A stretch of DNA of 64,000 nucleotides from Chengkuizengella axinellae (GTDB lineage Bacteria > Bacillota > Bacilli > Paenibacillales > KCTC-33759): contig NZ_JAVAMP010000010.1 in assembly GCF_030730905.1 (NCBI RefSeq), positions 62,001-126,000 on the forward strand. The letters are read 5' to 3'. Positions 53,814 to 63,377 of the stretch are shown piece by piece (positions within the stretch are counted from its first letter, which is position 1; every line of letters starts with the position of its first letter). Both the position numbers and the translations under genes were made by a program. The notes under the pieces were generated by a model. It saw only the letters and a list, made by a program, of their open reading frames with translations, was not told the DNA's origin and ran no database searches.

Positions 53814-53944
53814 AAGTCATTTACTTTTGGGACTGACTTGACTTGCACAGGAAGTGCTGATGTCTACGTTGCCACATGGACGTGGCTGTCTTTAGTAGAG
53901 GTACATTAACGTAGGCAAATGAAAGGAGTAAAAGTAAATGACTT
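53814..53944 (+). ncRNA. Element D: multi-hairpin structure with GGA loops, inside the arg operon
   Basis: A perfect 15-bp closing stem, AAGTCATTTACTTTT / AAAAGTAAATGACTT, encloses ~101 nt. Inside are GCAC-AGGAA-GTGC (53845-53857), a stem GTCTACGTT / AACGTAGGC (53862-53870, 53908-53916) that holds the hairpin GCCAC-ATGGAC-GTGGC (53871-53886), and an unpaired GAAAGGAG. Two loops carry GGA. The second hairpin differs by one base from the flagellin CsrA hairpin over 14 bases. No terminator or start codon fits, so this is an RNA element, possibly cut from the arg mRNA. Confidence 0.6.
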
Positions 53945-54011
53945 ATAGCTGAATTACTTGCAGTATCTTAAAGTTTTTATATTTTAACTAATTATAAAGA
54001 GGTGAAAACGA

Positions 54012-55208
54012 ATGAGTGAAAAAAGCTGTCTATTTCCAACCTACGCAAGGTTTCCGATCACATTTGTTAAGGGGGAAGGAAGTCGATTATGGGATGACCG
54101 AGGCAACGAATACCTGGACATGATGAGCGGTCTTGCAGTGACAAACTTAGGGCATGCACCTGAGTCTGTGAAACAAAAAGTGAAAGAGCAGCTGGATCAG
54201 CTGTGGCATGTATCCAATCTTTTTACCATTCCTAATCAAGAAAAACTAGCCTCTTTACTGACGGACATTAGCTGTGCTGACGCTGTGTTTTTCTGTAATA
54301 GCGGAGCAGAGGCCAACGAAGCAGCGATTAAACTTGCTAGAAGATATAAACAAAAGATTTTAGATCAAGATAAATACGAGATCATTACATTTAAACAATC
54401 TTTCCATGGTAGAACTTTAGCTACATTGACAGCAACAGGACAGGAGAAAGTACAAGATGGATTCTTACCTTTACCAGAAGGATTTGTTTATGCGGAATAC
54501 AACAATAGTGCTGATGTGGAGAAGCTGATTAATGAAAAAACTTGTGCCGTGATGTTGGAAATGGTGCAAGGTGAAGGCGGGGTAATGCCAGCAGATCCAA
54601 CCTTCGTAAAGGAAGTTTCTGAATTATGTAAAAAACATGATTTATTATTGATCGTTGATGAAATCCAGACAGGAATGGGACGTACAGGAAAATGGTTCGC
54701 TTATGAACATTACGGAATTGAACCAGACATTATCAGTGTAGCGAAAGGTTTAGGGAGCGGACTCCCAATTGGAGCTATGTTAGGTAAGGAAAAATTAGCA
54801 GAGGCGTTCACGCCAGGAAATCATGCTACTACTTTTGGTGGTAATCCCGTAATAACAGCGGCATCTATTGCAACGATTGAAGAGATGACAAACTTAAAAT
54901 TACCTCAAAGAGCTTTGGAACTGGGAGACTGGATGATTACTCAATTTTCAGAACGATTGAAAAATAATTCGATTGTAAAAGAAGTCCGAGGCAAAGGGTT
55001 AATGATTGGGATTGAATGTACACATCCGGTGGCTGATTTGATAAAGGCAGTACATCAAGAAGGCGTGTTGGTGGTTGGAGCAGGTCCGAATGTTATTCGA
55101 TTACTACCCAACTTACTCGTCCAGAAAGAAGATTTGCAAAAAGCCGTTGATGTCATTTGTACGATACTAGAAGAACATAAATCAGCATGGAAGGAGACGG
55201 TACAATGA
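54012..55208 (+). CDS. argD: Acetylornithine aminotransferase
   Basis: The 398-aa class III aminotransferase makes N-acetylornithine from the semialdehyde using glutamate. The PLP lysine is in DIISVAKGLGSGLPIGAM, after LIVDEIQTGMGRTGKW. The end (LLPNLLVQKEDLQKAVDVI) is normal. A GAGGTG site precedes ATG 54012, and its stop overlaps the argF start. Confidence 0.95.
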   Translation: MSEKSCLFPTYARFPITFVKGEGSRLWDDRGNEYLDMMSGLAVTNLGHAPESVKQKVKEQLDQLWHVSNLFTIPNQEKLASLLTDISCADAVFFCNSGAEANEAAIKLARRYKQKILDQDKYEIITFKQSFHGRTLATLTATGQEKVQDGFLPLPEGFVYAEYNNSADVEKLINEKTCAVMLEMVQGEGGVMPADPTFVKEVSELCKKHDLLLIVDEIQTGMGRTGKWFAYEHYGIEPDIISVAKGLGSGLPIGAMLGKEKLAEAFTPGNHATTFGGNPVITAASIATIEEMTNLKLPQRALELGDWMITQFSERLKNNSIVKEVRGKGLMIGIECTHPVADLIKAVHQEGVLVVGAGPNVIRLLPNLLVQKEDLQKAVDVICTILEEHKSAWKETVQ

Positions 55209-56158
55209 GTGTTTTGGAGAAGGATTTAATCGTAAATTTAAAGGGAAGAGACTTTTTAGCCCTGATAGATTATTCAACAGAGGAAATTCATTATTTAATT
55301 GATTTTGCCATAAAATTAAAGAAGCTGCAAAAGGCGGGAGAGTTTTTTCAACCGCTAAAAGGAAAAACGTTGGGTATGATTTTTGAAAAATCATCGACAC
55401 GAACTAGAGTTTCTTTTGAAGTTGGAATGTACCAACTAGGAGGTTCGGCTTTATTTTTAAGTAAAAATGATTTGCAAATTGGACGTGGTGAGAGTATTTG
55501 GGATACAGGACGTGTGATGTCAGGATATTTGGACGGAATTATGATTCGCACGTATGAACATCGTAAATTAATAGACTTAGCTAGAGGTTCAACAGTACCT
55601 GTAATTAATGGTTTAACTGATTTATCTCATCCGTGTCAGGTTCTAGCTGATTTACAATCGATTGTTGAGCAAAAAGGGAAATTAAATGGACTGAAAATGG
55701 CTTATATTGGAGACGGAAATAACATGGTGCACTCATTGATGATGGGAGCTGCTAAAGTAGGAATGAATCTATCTATAGCTACCCCTCCTGGTTATGAACC
55801 AAACAAGGAAGTAATTAAATTATCTCAAGAAAATGCGCTGGTTACGGGTGCAAATATTGAAATTCACAACGATCCAAAACAAGCTGCTTCAGATGCAGAT
55901 GTTGTATATACAGATGTGTGGGCAAGTATGGGCTTTGAAGAAGAGCAGGGTGAAAGAATCCAAGCCTTTAAGGACTTCCAAGTTAATGAGGATCTAATGA
56001 AATATGCAAAATCTGATTATTTGTTTATGCACTGTCTTCCAGCACATCGTGGGGAAGAAGTAACAGGCGACATTATGGATGGAAAACATTCCATCGTATT
56101 TGATCAAGCTGAAAATCGTTTGCACGCACAAAAGGCGATTATGGCTTCGATTCTGTAA
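55205..56158 (+). CDS. argF: Ornithine carbamoyltransferase
   Basis: The 317-aa enzyme joins ornithine and carbamoyl phosphate to form citrulline. It has the carbamoyl phosphate motif EKSSTRTRVSFE, the HPCQVLAD loop and HCLPAHRGEEVT, the ornithine-specific signature. ATG 55205 lies in the argD stop (ATGA overlap) behind AAGGAGA; the upstream start at 55187 precedes this site. Confidence 0.96.
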   Translation: MSVLEKDLIVNLKGRDFLALIDYSTEEIHYLIDFAIKLKKLQKAGEFFQPLKGKTLGMIFEKSSTRTRVSFEVGMYQLGGSALFLSKNDLQIGRGESIWDTGRVMSGYLDGIMIRTYEHRKLIDLARGSTVPVINGLTDLSHPCQVLADLQSIVEQKGKLNGLKMAYIGDGNNMVHSLMMGAAKVGMNLSIATPPGYEPNKEVIKLSQENALVTGANIEIHNDPKQAASDADVVYTDVWASMGFEEEQGERIQAFKDFQVNEDLMKYAKSDYLFMHCLPAHRGEEVTGDIMDGKHSIVFDQAENRLHAQKAIMASIL

Positions 56159-56311
56159 GATGAATGAAGTGATTTTCCTAAGAGTGACTTCATAAAAAAT
56201 ATACTTTAACGTTTCGTTTTTCACATTGATGTAGAAGTTGCTAGATATAGTCATTAAGTATATAGATTACATTATATTTTTAAAATTAAAATGGTTTGAG
56301 GAGAGAGAGAA

Positions 56312-57508
56312 ATGAGTAAAGAGAAAATCATATTAGCTTACTCTGGAGGTTTAGACACTTCCGTAGCTATTAAGTGGATACAAGAAAAATATAATTATGA
56401 TGTTGTAGCAGTAGCGCTTGATGTAGGGGAAGGTAAAGATTTAGATTTTGTTCGTGAAAAAGCACTAAAAGTAGGAGCTATTGAATCTTATGTAGTTGAT
56501 GCTAGAGAGCGTTTTGCAGATGAGTTTGTATTGCCTGTTATAAAGGCTAATGCGATGTACGAAGGAAAGTATCCTTTGGTATCAGCACTTTCACGTCCTT
56601 TAATTTCACAGATTTTAGTGGAGTTTGCTGAAAAAACAGGGGCAGTTGCGGTAGCGCATGGTTGTACAGGAAAGGGAAATGATCAAGTTCGATTTGAAGT
56701 ATCCATCGCCGCATTAAATCCTGATTTAAAAGTGATTGCACCTGTAAGAGAGTGGGGACTTTCTAGAGATGAAGAGATTGTATACGCACAAAAACACGAT
56801 ATTCCAATTCCAGTAGATTTAGATAATCCATACAGTGTGGATCAAAATTTATGGGGTCGTGCCAACGAATGTGGTATACTAGAAGATCCTTGGGCTGAAC
56901 CGCCAGAAGGTGCCTATGATATGACCGTTTCATTGGATAAAGCATTGGATACGCCAGAGGAGCTAGAATTAACCTTTGAGCAAGGTGTTCCAGTGGCAAT
57001 CAATGGAGTGCAAAAACCATTATATGAATTGATTTTACAATTGAATGAAATTGCGGGACGTCATGGGATCGGAAGAATAGATCATGTAGAGAATCGTTTA
57101 GTGGGCATTAAATCACGTGAAGTGTATGAAACACCAGGAGCAGTCGTCATTATGAATGCACATAAAGAATTGGAGTTCCTAACACTGCCTCGTGAAGTGG
57201 CTCAATTTAAACCGATCATTGAACATAAATTATCACAGGTTATTTATGAAGCTTTATGGTTTTCACCGATCCGTGAAGCATTGATGGCTTTCATTGAAGA
57301 AACGCAAAAAAATGTCTCAGGGATTGTGCGTATTAAGCTATTTAAAGGGCATGCAACGGTTGTTGGACGTAAATCTGAGAAATCTTTGTATGATCTTGAG
57401 TTAGCAACTTATAACTCAGATGATAAATTTGACCATAATTCTGCAGTAGGTTTTATCGAGTTATTTGGATTGCCTACAAAGGTTCAAGCGAAGGTGAATA
57501 AAAAGTAG
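56312..57508 (+). CDS. argG: Argininosuccinate synthase
   Basis: The 398-aa ATP-dependent enzyme joins citrulline and aspartate. It has the PP-loop [15 protein letters not shown], the aspartate/citrulline region [15 protein letters not shown] and [14 protein letters not shown] 153-base gap separates it from argF; no clear terminator or promoter was seen there. It starts with a strong GAGGAGAG site. Confidence 0.97.
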   Translation: MSKEKIILAYSGGLDTSVAIKWIQEKYNYDVVAVALDVGEGKDLDFVREKALKVGAIESYVVDARERFADEFVLPVIKANAMYEGKYPLVSALSRPLISQILVEFAEKTGAVAVAHGCTGKGNDQVRFEVSIAALNPDLKVIAPVREWGLSRDEEIVYAQKHDIPIPVDLDNPYSVDQNLWGRANECGILEDPWAEPPEGAYDMTVSLDKALDTPEELELTFEQGVPVAINGVQKPLYELILQLNEIAGRHGIGRIDHVENRLVGIKSREVYETPGAVVIMNAHKELEFLTLPREVAQFKPIIEHKLSQVIYEALWFSPIREALMAFIEETQKNVSGIVRIKLFKGHATVVGRKSEKSLYDLELATYNSDDKFDHNSAVGFIELFGLPTKVQAKVNKK

Positions 57509-57520
57509 GAGTGAACTCAC

Positions 57521-58933
57521 GTGTCAAAACTATGGGGTGGGCGTTTTACGAAAAAAACAGATCAATTAGTAGAAGAATATACTGCATCGATCTCTTTTGA
57601 CCAACTATTAGCTGAAGAGGATATTCAAGGTAGCTTGGCTCATGTGCAAATGTTAGGAAAGTGCGGCATTATCCCTTATGAAGATGTAGATAAGATTCGA
57701 GAGGGATTACATGCTGTGCTAGGGAAAATTCGTCGTGGGGAAGTCGAATTTTCCGTTGCAGATGAAGATATTCACATGAATATTGAAAAACTGCTTATTG
57801 AGGAAATTGGATCTGTAGGTGGAAAACTACATACGGGGCGCAGTCGAAATGATCAGGTTGCTACAGATATGCACTTATATCTACGTAAAAGAGTGAACGA
57901 ATTTGTAGATCTATTAAACAAATTGCAGCAAGCTCTGATTGGACAAGCGAAACAACATGTAGAAACCATATTGCCTGGGTATACTCATTTGCAGCGTGCA
58001 CAACCAATCCTTTTTGCACATCATATGATGGCTTATGTATCTATGTTTCAAAGAGATATTGAAAGATTGCAGGATAGCTTTAAACGTATCAATACGTTGC
58101 CTTTAGGTGCTGGAGCTTTAGCAGGAACAACATTTCCAATAGATCGTGAATTTGTAGCAGAAAGATTAGGCTTTGAACGAATCTATGATAATAGCTTGGA
58201 TGCCGTAAGTGACCGTGATTTTATTGTCGAATTTTTATCGAATGCGTCGATGATCATGATGCATTTATCTCGCTTGTGTGAAGAGTTAGTTTTATGGTCT
58301 AGCAATGAGTTTGATTTTGTTGAACTAGATGATGCGTTTTGTACAGGCAGCAGTATCATGCCGCAGAAGAAAAATCCGGATGTAGCTGAACTCGTTCGAG
58401 GAAAAACAGGGCGTGTTTATGGACATTTAGTAGGATTATTGACCTTGTTGAAATCACTTCCGTTAGCGTATAACAAAGATATGCAGGAAGATAAAGAAGG
58501 CATGTTCGATACGGTTAATACTTTGCAAGGTGCTCTGCAATTGTTTGCACCAATGATTGAAACGATGACCGTAAATAAAGATCAAATGAGACAAGCCGTG
58601 AATGAGGACTTTTCAAATGCAACAGATATTGCTGACTACTTAGTGAATAAAGGCCTGCCATTCCGTCAAGCACATGAAGTGATCGGAAAAACAGTGCTTT
58701 ATTGCATTCAAAACAAAAAGTTTTTATTGGATTTAGAGCTTGAGGAATTTAAGCAGTTTTCTAACTTATTTGAAAAAGATATATACGATACCCTTCAACC
58801 TGAGCAGGTTGTTAATGCTAGAAACGTATATGGTGGTACAGCCTCTAACCAAGTGTTAGAAGCGATCAACCGTGCGGAAGCTGCGACACAGGAAACTGAG
58901 CAGTGGGTTGAGCAGCATATGGAAAAGAACTAA
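57521..58933 (+). CDS. argH: Argininosuccinate lyase
   Basis: The 470-aa homotetrameric enzyme splits argininosuccinate into arginine and fumarate. The signature loop [26 protein letters not shown] with the catalytic serine is intact, as are [19 protein letters not shown] and [10 protein letters not shown]. It begins 12 bases after argG and ends the operon; a strong terminator follows. Confidence 0.97.
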   Translation: MSKLWGGRFTKKTDQLVEEYTASISFDQLLAEEDIQGSLAHVQMLGKCGIIPYEDVDKIREGLHAVLGKIRRGEVEFSVADEDIHMNIEKLLIEEIGSVGGKLHTGRSRNDQVATDMHLYLRKRVNEFVDLLNKLQQALIGQAKQHVETILPGYTHLQRAQPILFAHHMMAYVSMFQRDIERLQDSFKRINTLPLGAGALAGTTFPIDREFVAERLGFERIYDNSLDAVSDRDFIVEFLSNASMIMMHLSRLCEELVLWSSNEFDFVELDDAFCTGSSIMPQKKNPDVAELVRGKTGRVYGHLVGLLTLLKSLPLAYNKDMQEDKEGMFDTVNTLQGALQLFAPMIETMTVNKDQMRQAVNEDFSNATDIADYLVNKGLPFRQAHEVIGKTVLYCIQNKKFLLDLELEEFKQFSNLFEKDIYDTLQPEQVVNARNVYGGTASNQVLEAINRAEAATQETEQWVEQHMEKN

Positions 58934-58951
58934 TTTAATAAAGTGAATATA

Positions 58952-58998
58952 AAAACAACCCTTTCCAAAGTGAACTGATTTGGAGAGGGTTGTTTTGT
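58952..58998 (+). terminator. Terminator of the arg operon
   Basis: An 18-bp stem (58952-58969 with 58979-58996; one G-U) with a 9-nt loop is rich in A on the left and T on the right. It is the strongest terminator in the window. Confidence 0.95.
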
Positions 58999-59039
58999 TT
59001 ATAACTTAATAATTTATAAAATTACAAATTTTAAGGTTC

Positions 59040-59105
59040 AACAAAAACTACCACTAAAGAAGTATTCGACTACTTCTCCGAGAGACTCCAATTGGAGTTT
59101 TTGTT
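59040..59105 (+). other. Three-hairpin structure before the RHS island
   Basis: AACAAAAACT (59040-59049) pairs with AGTTTTTGTT (59096-59105) and encloses two hairpins, AGAAGTA/TACTTCT (59058-59077) and ACTCC/GGAGT (59085-59098, partly overlapping). It may be a second terminator, or an element of the long-stem kind described at 45-54 kb. Its function is unknown. Confidence 0.4.
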
Positions 59106-59135
59106 CAATCTATCATATTTTTAGGTCCAATGAAT

Positions 59136-59328
59136 TCAATTAAATTGTATAAATTCTTGTGGATTTTTTCTGATAAAGGTGCTGATGATCTCTCTAGAAT
59201 GTGGTTTCGCTATAGTGAATTTTTCAAAGATAGTATTTAATGCTGAAGCAAACTCGGGATCAATATTTAAATCTTCCAGTGAAATTTCACGCCAGGTTCC
59301 ACTTGAAGAAACAAATTTTATTTATGAT
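59136..59328 (-). pseudogene. Possible remnant of an unidentified gene, C-terminal end
   Basis: The minus strand reads GTWREISLEDLNIDPEFA, SALNTIFEKFTIAKPHSREI, then ISTFIRKNPQEFIQFN and a stop. The composition is protein-like, and the frame is closed upstream by TAA, so it could be the tail of a lost gene. It overlaps the N-terminus of the plus-strand RHS frame; only one can be coding. I do not recognise the family. Confidence 0.3.
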
Positions 59329-60852
59329 AAACAATATGTGATTTTAGAAACAAATCAAGGTGGAACAGAACAATTTAGATATATTCGAGGATTGAACTAT
59401 ATTGCAAAGATCAATTCATTCAATGAGCTGTCATACTATTTATTTAATGGGCATGGTGATGTCGTACAAACTGTATCAGAAGATGGGGAACTGAAAAATC
59501 AATATGACTATGATGTATTTGGTAATCCTATTCTAACAGTTGAGGTGGAAGCTAATGCAATTCGTTATGCTGGAGAATTTTATGATGAAGAAAGTGGATT
59601 ATATTACTTAAGAGCTAGATATTATGATCCTTACACAGCCAGGTTTATTTCACGAGATAGTTACTGGGGTGAAGATGCTAATCCGCTTAGTTTGAACTTA
59701 TACACCTATGCATACAATAATCCAAATATGTATGTGGATCCGTCAGGACATATTCCTTTACCTCTTCCAAAATCGAAATCTCCTGGAAAAGGTAGTTTGG
59801 GCGGACCGAAGAAAGATTGGGTAAAACCAAAGAAAGATAAAAAGCCAGATAAGAAAAAGCCAGATAAGAAAAAGCCAAGTAAAAGTACAACAAATAGGAA
59901 AGATAATAGTTCAAAAAACAAACCTAATAGTAGTCCAATTCCAATGGATATATTAGATTTTATTCCTGGTAATATTGGTAATATTATAAAAAATAATTCT
60001 AAATTACAGGATGTATTGTTGGGCAGTCAAGAAAAACAACAAGAATTTACAAAACAAGACTTATTATTTAAAAGAGGGATGCAATATAATGGAAGAAAGG
60101 GTTGGTTAGGAAGAAAACCAATTCCATCTTTTGATAATTTTTATGAGGGGAACCTTGTTGCATTTGATGCAGATCCGACACTAGATAACTATGGTAACCT
60201 GTTACCAGAATATGAGGAATACTATGAAGAACAATTGGATATTTTGGAAGAAACTATTAAAGCTATTGATTTAATAAATAATTTCGATAAGTATTTGCGA
60301 GATTTAATTTTTGAAATTCAAAAAGGGGGCTTTGCAGGAGCTACTATTGAACATCCTGATGAAGCACTGAAAGGGTTCTTAACTGAAGCTTGGGATAGTA
60401 TATATGGAACGATTACTGGAACTGCTGAACTTTTAAAAGATATTAAAGATGATCCAATAGGAACAATTAGTGATACGAGTCAGGAAGCACTAAATCAAGT
60501 TTTCGATGCTGGTTACTACCTATTCTTTAATCTTGATGAAGATCTAAGAAATCTAGAAAATAATATAAATAAGCTATCAAAAGAAGAGAAAGCGGCTATT
60601 GCAGGAACTATTGTAGCTACTATACTATTATCTCAATCAGGTAAAATTAAGGATCTTCTTCTACCAAAGAAAAAGTTTGAAACAAACCAAATTGATAAAG
60701 ATATAGAAGGACACATTCTAGATAGAGTAGCGGAATTAAGAGGACAGTTACCAAGTGCATATAAAAGAAGTGGTAACTTTGCATTAGCAGAAGTGGAAAT
60801 TGAAGGGATTGATAAAACAGAGAGCTCCGGATATTTCTTTGAAACCCAGTGA
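59179..60852 (+). pseudogene. Truncated RHS core with polymorphic toxin region, frameshifted before the toxin active site
   Basis: Residues ~45-200 are a typical RHS core end: FIYDKQYVILETNQGG, LFNGHGDVVQTVSEDGE, the signature RYAGEFYDEESGLYYLRARYYDPYTARFISRD and NPNMYVDPSG, after which RHS proteins switch to a variable toxin. A Lys/Pro-rich linker (KPDKKKPDKKKPSKS) and a ~300-aa variable region follow, ending near FALAEVEIEGIDK, the first motif of a deaminase-type toxin. The frame then breaks (about 60813-60830) and the rest of the toxin is in another frame. The usual ~1000-residue N-terminal shell is missing, and the first ~45 residues are probably not native. Confidence 0.75.
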
Positions 60853-61108
60853 TCCTATGTTTGAAGCAACTAAGGTTCCAGGTAAAGATGGTAAACCTTA
60901 TTTAAGGAGTAGTGACACTGAGTATAAAATACTTAATGATATAGCTGATAGACTAGGAGATAATACAGAAGCTACAGGGAATATCAAGCTATTTACAGAG
61001 TTGGATACATGTGCGAGTTGTAATAATGTAATATCAGAGTTTGCAGACAAATATTCAAATATTGAGATTGAAGTTATTCATAATAATGGTGTAAGGATTA
61101 AACCTTAA
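60813..61108 (+). pseudogene. C-terminal half of the deaminase-type RHS toxin (frameshifted)
   Basis: In frame 2 the toxin continues KPSDPMFEATKVPGKDGKPYLRSSDTEYKIL, then LFTELDTCASCNNVISEF and IEVIHNNGVRIKP. TELDTCASC is the zinc-binding CxxC motif of the BURPS668_1122-type toxin deaminase fold (PF14424-like). A +1 shift near 60813-60830 would restore one protein with AEVEIEG (zinc and proton-transfer Glu) before it. No immunity gene follows this copy directly. Confidence 0.7.
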
Positions 61109-61118
61109 TATACACTAG

Positions 61119-61628
61119 CAAATCCAACTGATATACACTTATGATGAGGTAGGGAATATAACATCAGTTACCGATCAAACTGGATTTACAACTACTTATG
61201 GATATGATCTTTCCAATCGAATGAAGTCTGCCACATTTAACGGACAGACAACAACCTATTCTTATGATGTTAATGGAAACAGAGAAGCGATTGAGTATGA
61301 CGGTGGTGTAAGAGAAGAATATACGTATGATAAAAATAATCGTATACAAACACTAACAAATAGAAAGTCTGACGGAACGGTTCTTTCAAGTTACCAATAC
61401 ACTTATGATGCAGCTGGAAGATGGATATCTAAGACAGATGATTTCGGGACAACATTTTATACTTATGATGAAGTAGGTAGAATTATAAATGTTGAGGCAC
61501 CAGGTAAAACAACGGTATATGCATATGACAATGCTGGAAACCGTAAATCGATGCAGGTGACATACACCTCTGAACAATCAAGTGGATATATAGAACCGAC
61601 AAGCGGAGAAAATCTTAAAGAAAAGTGA
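61119..61628 (+). pseudogene. RHS/YD-repeat fragment
   Basis: From 61119 (open after a TAG) the frame reads YD repeats: YTYDEVGNITSVTDQTG, TYSYDVNGNREAIEYD, YTYDKNNRIQTLTN, YQYTYDAAGRWIS, FYTYDEVGRIINV and VYAYDNAGNRKSM, then ends at TGA 61626. This is the inner part of an RHS shell, found after, not before, the toxin of the first copy. It has no ribosome binding site of its own and is a leftover of a rearranged rhs gene. Confidence 0.8.
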
Positions 61629-61816
61629 GTACTTTTATTCAGCGAGCAATGAATTATTAAAGCTTAGTGAAAAGATGTATGATGCTAATCAGCAGGAAAT
61701 CATTAAAAAAACAACGGCTTACTATTATGACAACAATGGAAACCAACTGAGTCAAAAAGTAAATTATATATTGCCACATCATGTTAATACGAATCAAATG
61801 ACAGGTGGAAATATAC
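61624..61816 (+). pseudogene. Continuation of the RHS fragment after a +1 frameshift
   Basis: In the next frame the text goes on as RHS: KSEYFYSASNELLKLSEKMY, DANQQEIIKKTTAYYYDNNG and NQLSQKVNYILPHHVNTNQM, stopping just where the IS3 remnant begins. Hence at least two lesions (a frameshift and an insertion) interrupt this copy. Confidence 0.7.
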
Positions 61817-62062
61817 AGTCTAGCACAGCTTGTTTACGTTGAAGTTTTTTTTTCTTTGCTTTAAGAAATTGTAACATGCATTAGGAGATAACTGAAATCG
61901 TTGCAATAGCCATCTTACACCAAATTCAGAGGCATGCTTTTGGATAAACTCATATATTAATTGTCGCTTTCCTTCGCAAAGAATGCTGCCGCCTTTTTTA
62001 AGAATCGATTCTCTTTCTCTAATTCTTCATTTTTCTTGCAATGAAAAGAAATCATACAAGAA
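61815..62062 (-). mobile_element. IS3-family insertion sequence remnant
   Basis: On the minus strand, ~61957-62040 reads KNEELEKENRFLKKAAAFF ending AKESDN and a stop, the typical C-terminus of an IS3-family OrfA. A second overlapping frame (down to TAG 61820) reads QLIYEFIQKHASEFGVRWLL and QRFQLSPNACYNFLKQ, the beginning of OrfB. Only ~245 bp remain; the OrfA start and the DDE catalytic part of OrfB are gone. The remnant sits between RHS fragment and second toxin tip. Confidence 0.75.
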
Positions 62063-62082
62063 ATAGTTGCCAACAGAAAATG

Positions 62083-62124
62083 AATAACCCTTTTTAGAGT
62101 CAACTGGCTCTTGAAAGGGTTATT
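62083..62124. terminator. Hairpin between IS remnant and second toxin fragment
   Basis: AATAACCCTTT pairs with AAAGGGTTATT (11 bp) around an inner AGAG/CTCT hairpin, followed by TTTTC. It could end transcription on either strand. Confidence 0.55.
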
Positions 62125-62149
62125 TTCTGATTATTGATTTTAGAACCAG

Positions 62150-62335
62150 TATAAAATCTTAAATGACATTGCTTCTAGATTAGGAGATAATACAGAAGAT
62201 TCTGGAAGTATTAAGTTATTTACAGAGCTAGATACATGTGCGAGTTGCAATAATGTAATATCAGAGTTTGCAGAAAAATATTCAAATATAGAAATCGAAG
62301 TTATCCATAATAACGGTGAGAGAATTAAACCATAA
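62150..62335 (+). pseudogene. Second copy of the deaminase toxin tip, 5'-truncated
   Basis: 62 codons (the last being stop) repeat the end of the first toxin with few changes: YKILNDIASRLGDNTEDSGSIK, LFTELDTCASCNNVISEF, AEKYSNIEIEVIHNNGERIKP. It begins exactly at the YKIL codon with no start codon, joined to unrelated DNA, so it is a recombination relic. The immunity-like gene lies 23 bases after it. Confidence 0.8.
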
Positions 62336-62358
62336 TATATTATAAGGGGAAAGCATGT

Positions 62359-62724
62359 ATGGAAAATTGGGACTATAATGAATTAATTAATGTAATTAAT
62401 GAGGCCTATATTGATTTTATAAATGAAGGAAGAGGATATAAGCATGCAGTAGCTAGACTTGTTGATGAGTTTAATAATTTAGGAGAGATAGAGGATTTTA
62501 TTGTGGATACAGCAATTGGAGAGATATTAATAACCCATAAAAAAGTGTTTGTTAATACTCTTAATAGGATTAGAAAGAATATAAGTAGTTTTAACCATGA
62601 CAAAGCGAAGGGTGAATTAACACTTGAAGAAGTTGCAAATTTATGTAGAAGGATGGAGAAAGTATTAGAGGGTTTAGATAAAGTCGAAATTGATTATAAT
62701 CCAAATGCTGAAATGAGAGATTGA
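62359..62724 (+). CDS. Immunity protein of the RHS deaminase toxin (Imm3-like)
   Basis: The 121-aa all-helical, acidic protein begins MENWDYNELINVINEAYIDF and has INEGRGYKHAVARLVDEFNNLGEIEDFIVDTAIGEI and EGLDKVEIDYNPNAE. The pattern resembles Imm3-type (PF14425-like) proteins, which neighbour deaminase toxins and neutralise them in the cytoplasm. Its own GGGGA site and an intact frame beside broken toxin fragments suggest it is still selected, perhaps for protection against related toxins from sister cells. The family call comes from memory, not from a search. Confidence 0.65.
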   Translation: MENWDYNELINVINEAYIDFINEGRGYKHAVARLVDEFNNLGEIEDFIVDTAIGEILITHKKVFVNTLNRIRKNISSFNHDKAKGELTLEEVANLCRRMEKVLEGLDKVEIDYNPNAEMRD

Positions 62725-62827
62725 TAAATAAAGTGAATCTAGATGTAAATTGTTTATTAGTATGATTAACTAGAGTTAGTAAGTTTGATTATTTTAACAA
62801 TGATAAATTCTTTAGGAGCTATCACCA

Positions 62828-63304
62828 ATGACCCAGGCAATAAAAACAAATAAAAAAATATTAATCTTAATAGGTGTCATAATATCTTCTTTCTTAGTAG
62901 AGGGATATTTATATCTTTTAAATCATCCACCTCTCTCTTGGACGGAAAATTCATCTAATGATGACAATACAACAGTAACAGTAAACATTCAAAATGATGG
63001 TCTAACATCCGTTGAAATTATAGATGTGTTCGTAAATGGAACAAATGTAACGAAGTCAGCAGAATTAGGTATAAGTTATTCTGGAAAGATAGTGCAAATA
63101 AAGGATGAACCTGAATATAATGTTGTGTTTGTAAGCAACTTTGAAGAACATGTAATTTATCCTACAGATAGCATATACGAAGCTATACATAAAAATGAAC
63201 CGACTAGTTATGGGATTAGAATTATTCATCATGAACCTATTGGAACAATAAAAATAAAGTATAAATACTTAGGTTTGTCATGGGAGTTTATTAAAAATAT
63301 TTAA
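62828..63304 (+). CDS. Small secreted or membrane-anchored protein of unknown function
   Basis: The 158-aa protein has one N-terminal hydrophobic helix (KILILIGVIISSFLVEGYLYLL) and an extracellular beta-rich domain (VTVNIQNDGLTSVEIIDVFVNG ... SYSGKIVQI), like a small Ig or DUF-type domain. AGGAG precedes the ATG at 62828. I recognise no family. Its place after the immunity gene may be chance. Confidence 0.6.
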   Translation: MTQAIKTNKKILILIGVIISSFLVEGYLYLLNHPPLSWTENSSNDDNTTVTVNIQNDGLTSVEIIDVFVNGTNVTKSAELGISYSGKIVQIKDEPEYNVVFVSNFEEHVIYPTDSIYEAIHKNEPTSYGIRIIHHEPIGTIKIKYKYLGLSWEFIKNI

Positions 63305-63377
63305 GCTGATAAAGATGTGTGATAGATATGATCATTTATCAAAAAATAGGTTGTCATTTTTAATGCTGCACCTGTAA

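Noticed and set aside
53857..53920. Hammerhead or other self-cleaving ribozyme in element D (because of CTGATG)
   Set aside because: The CUGANGA core continues with T instead of A and no GAAA core sits after the next stem.
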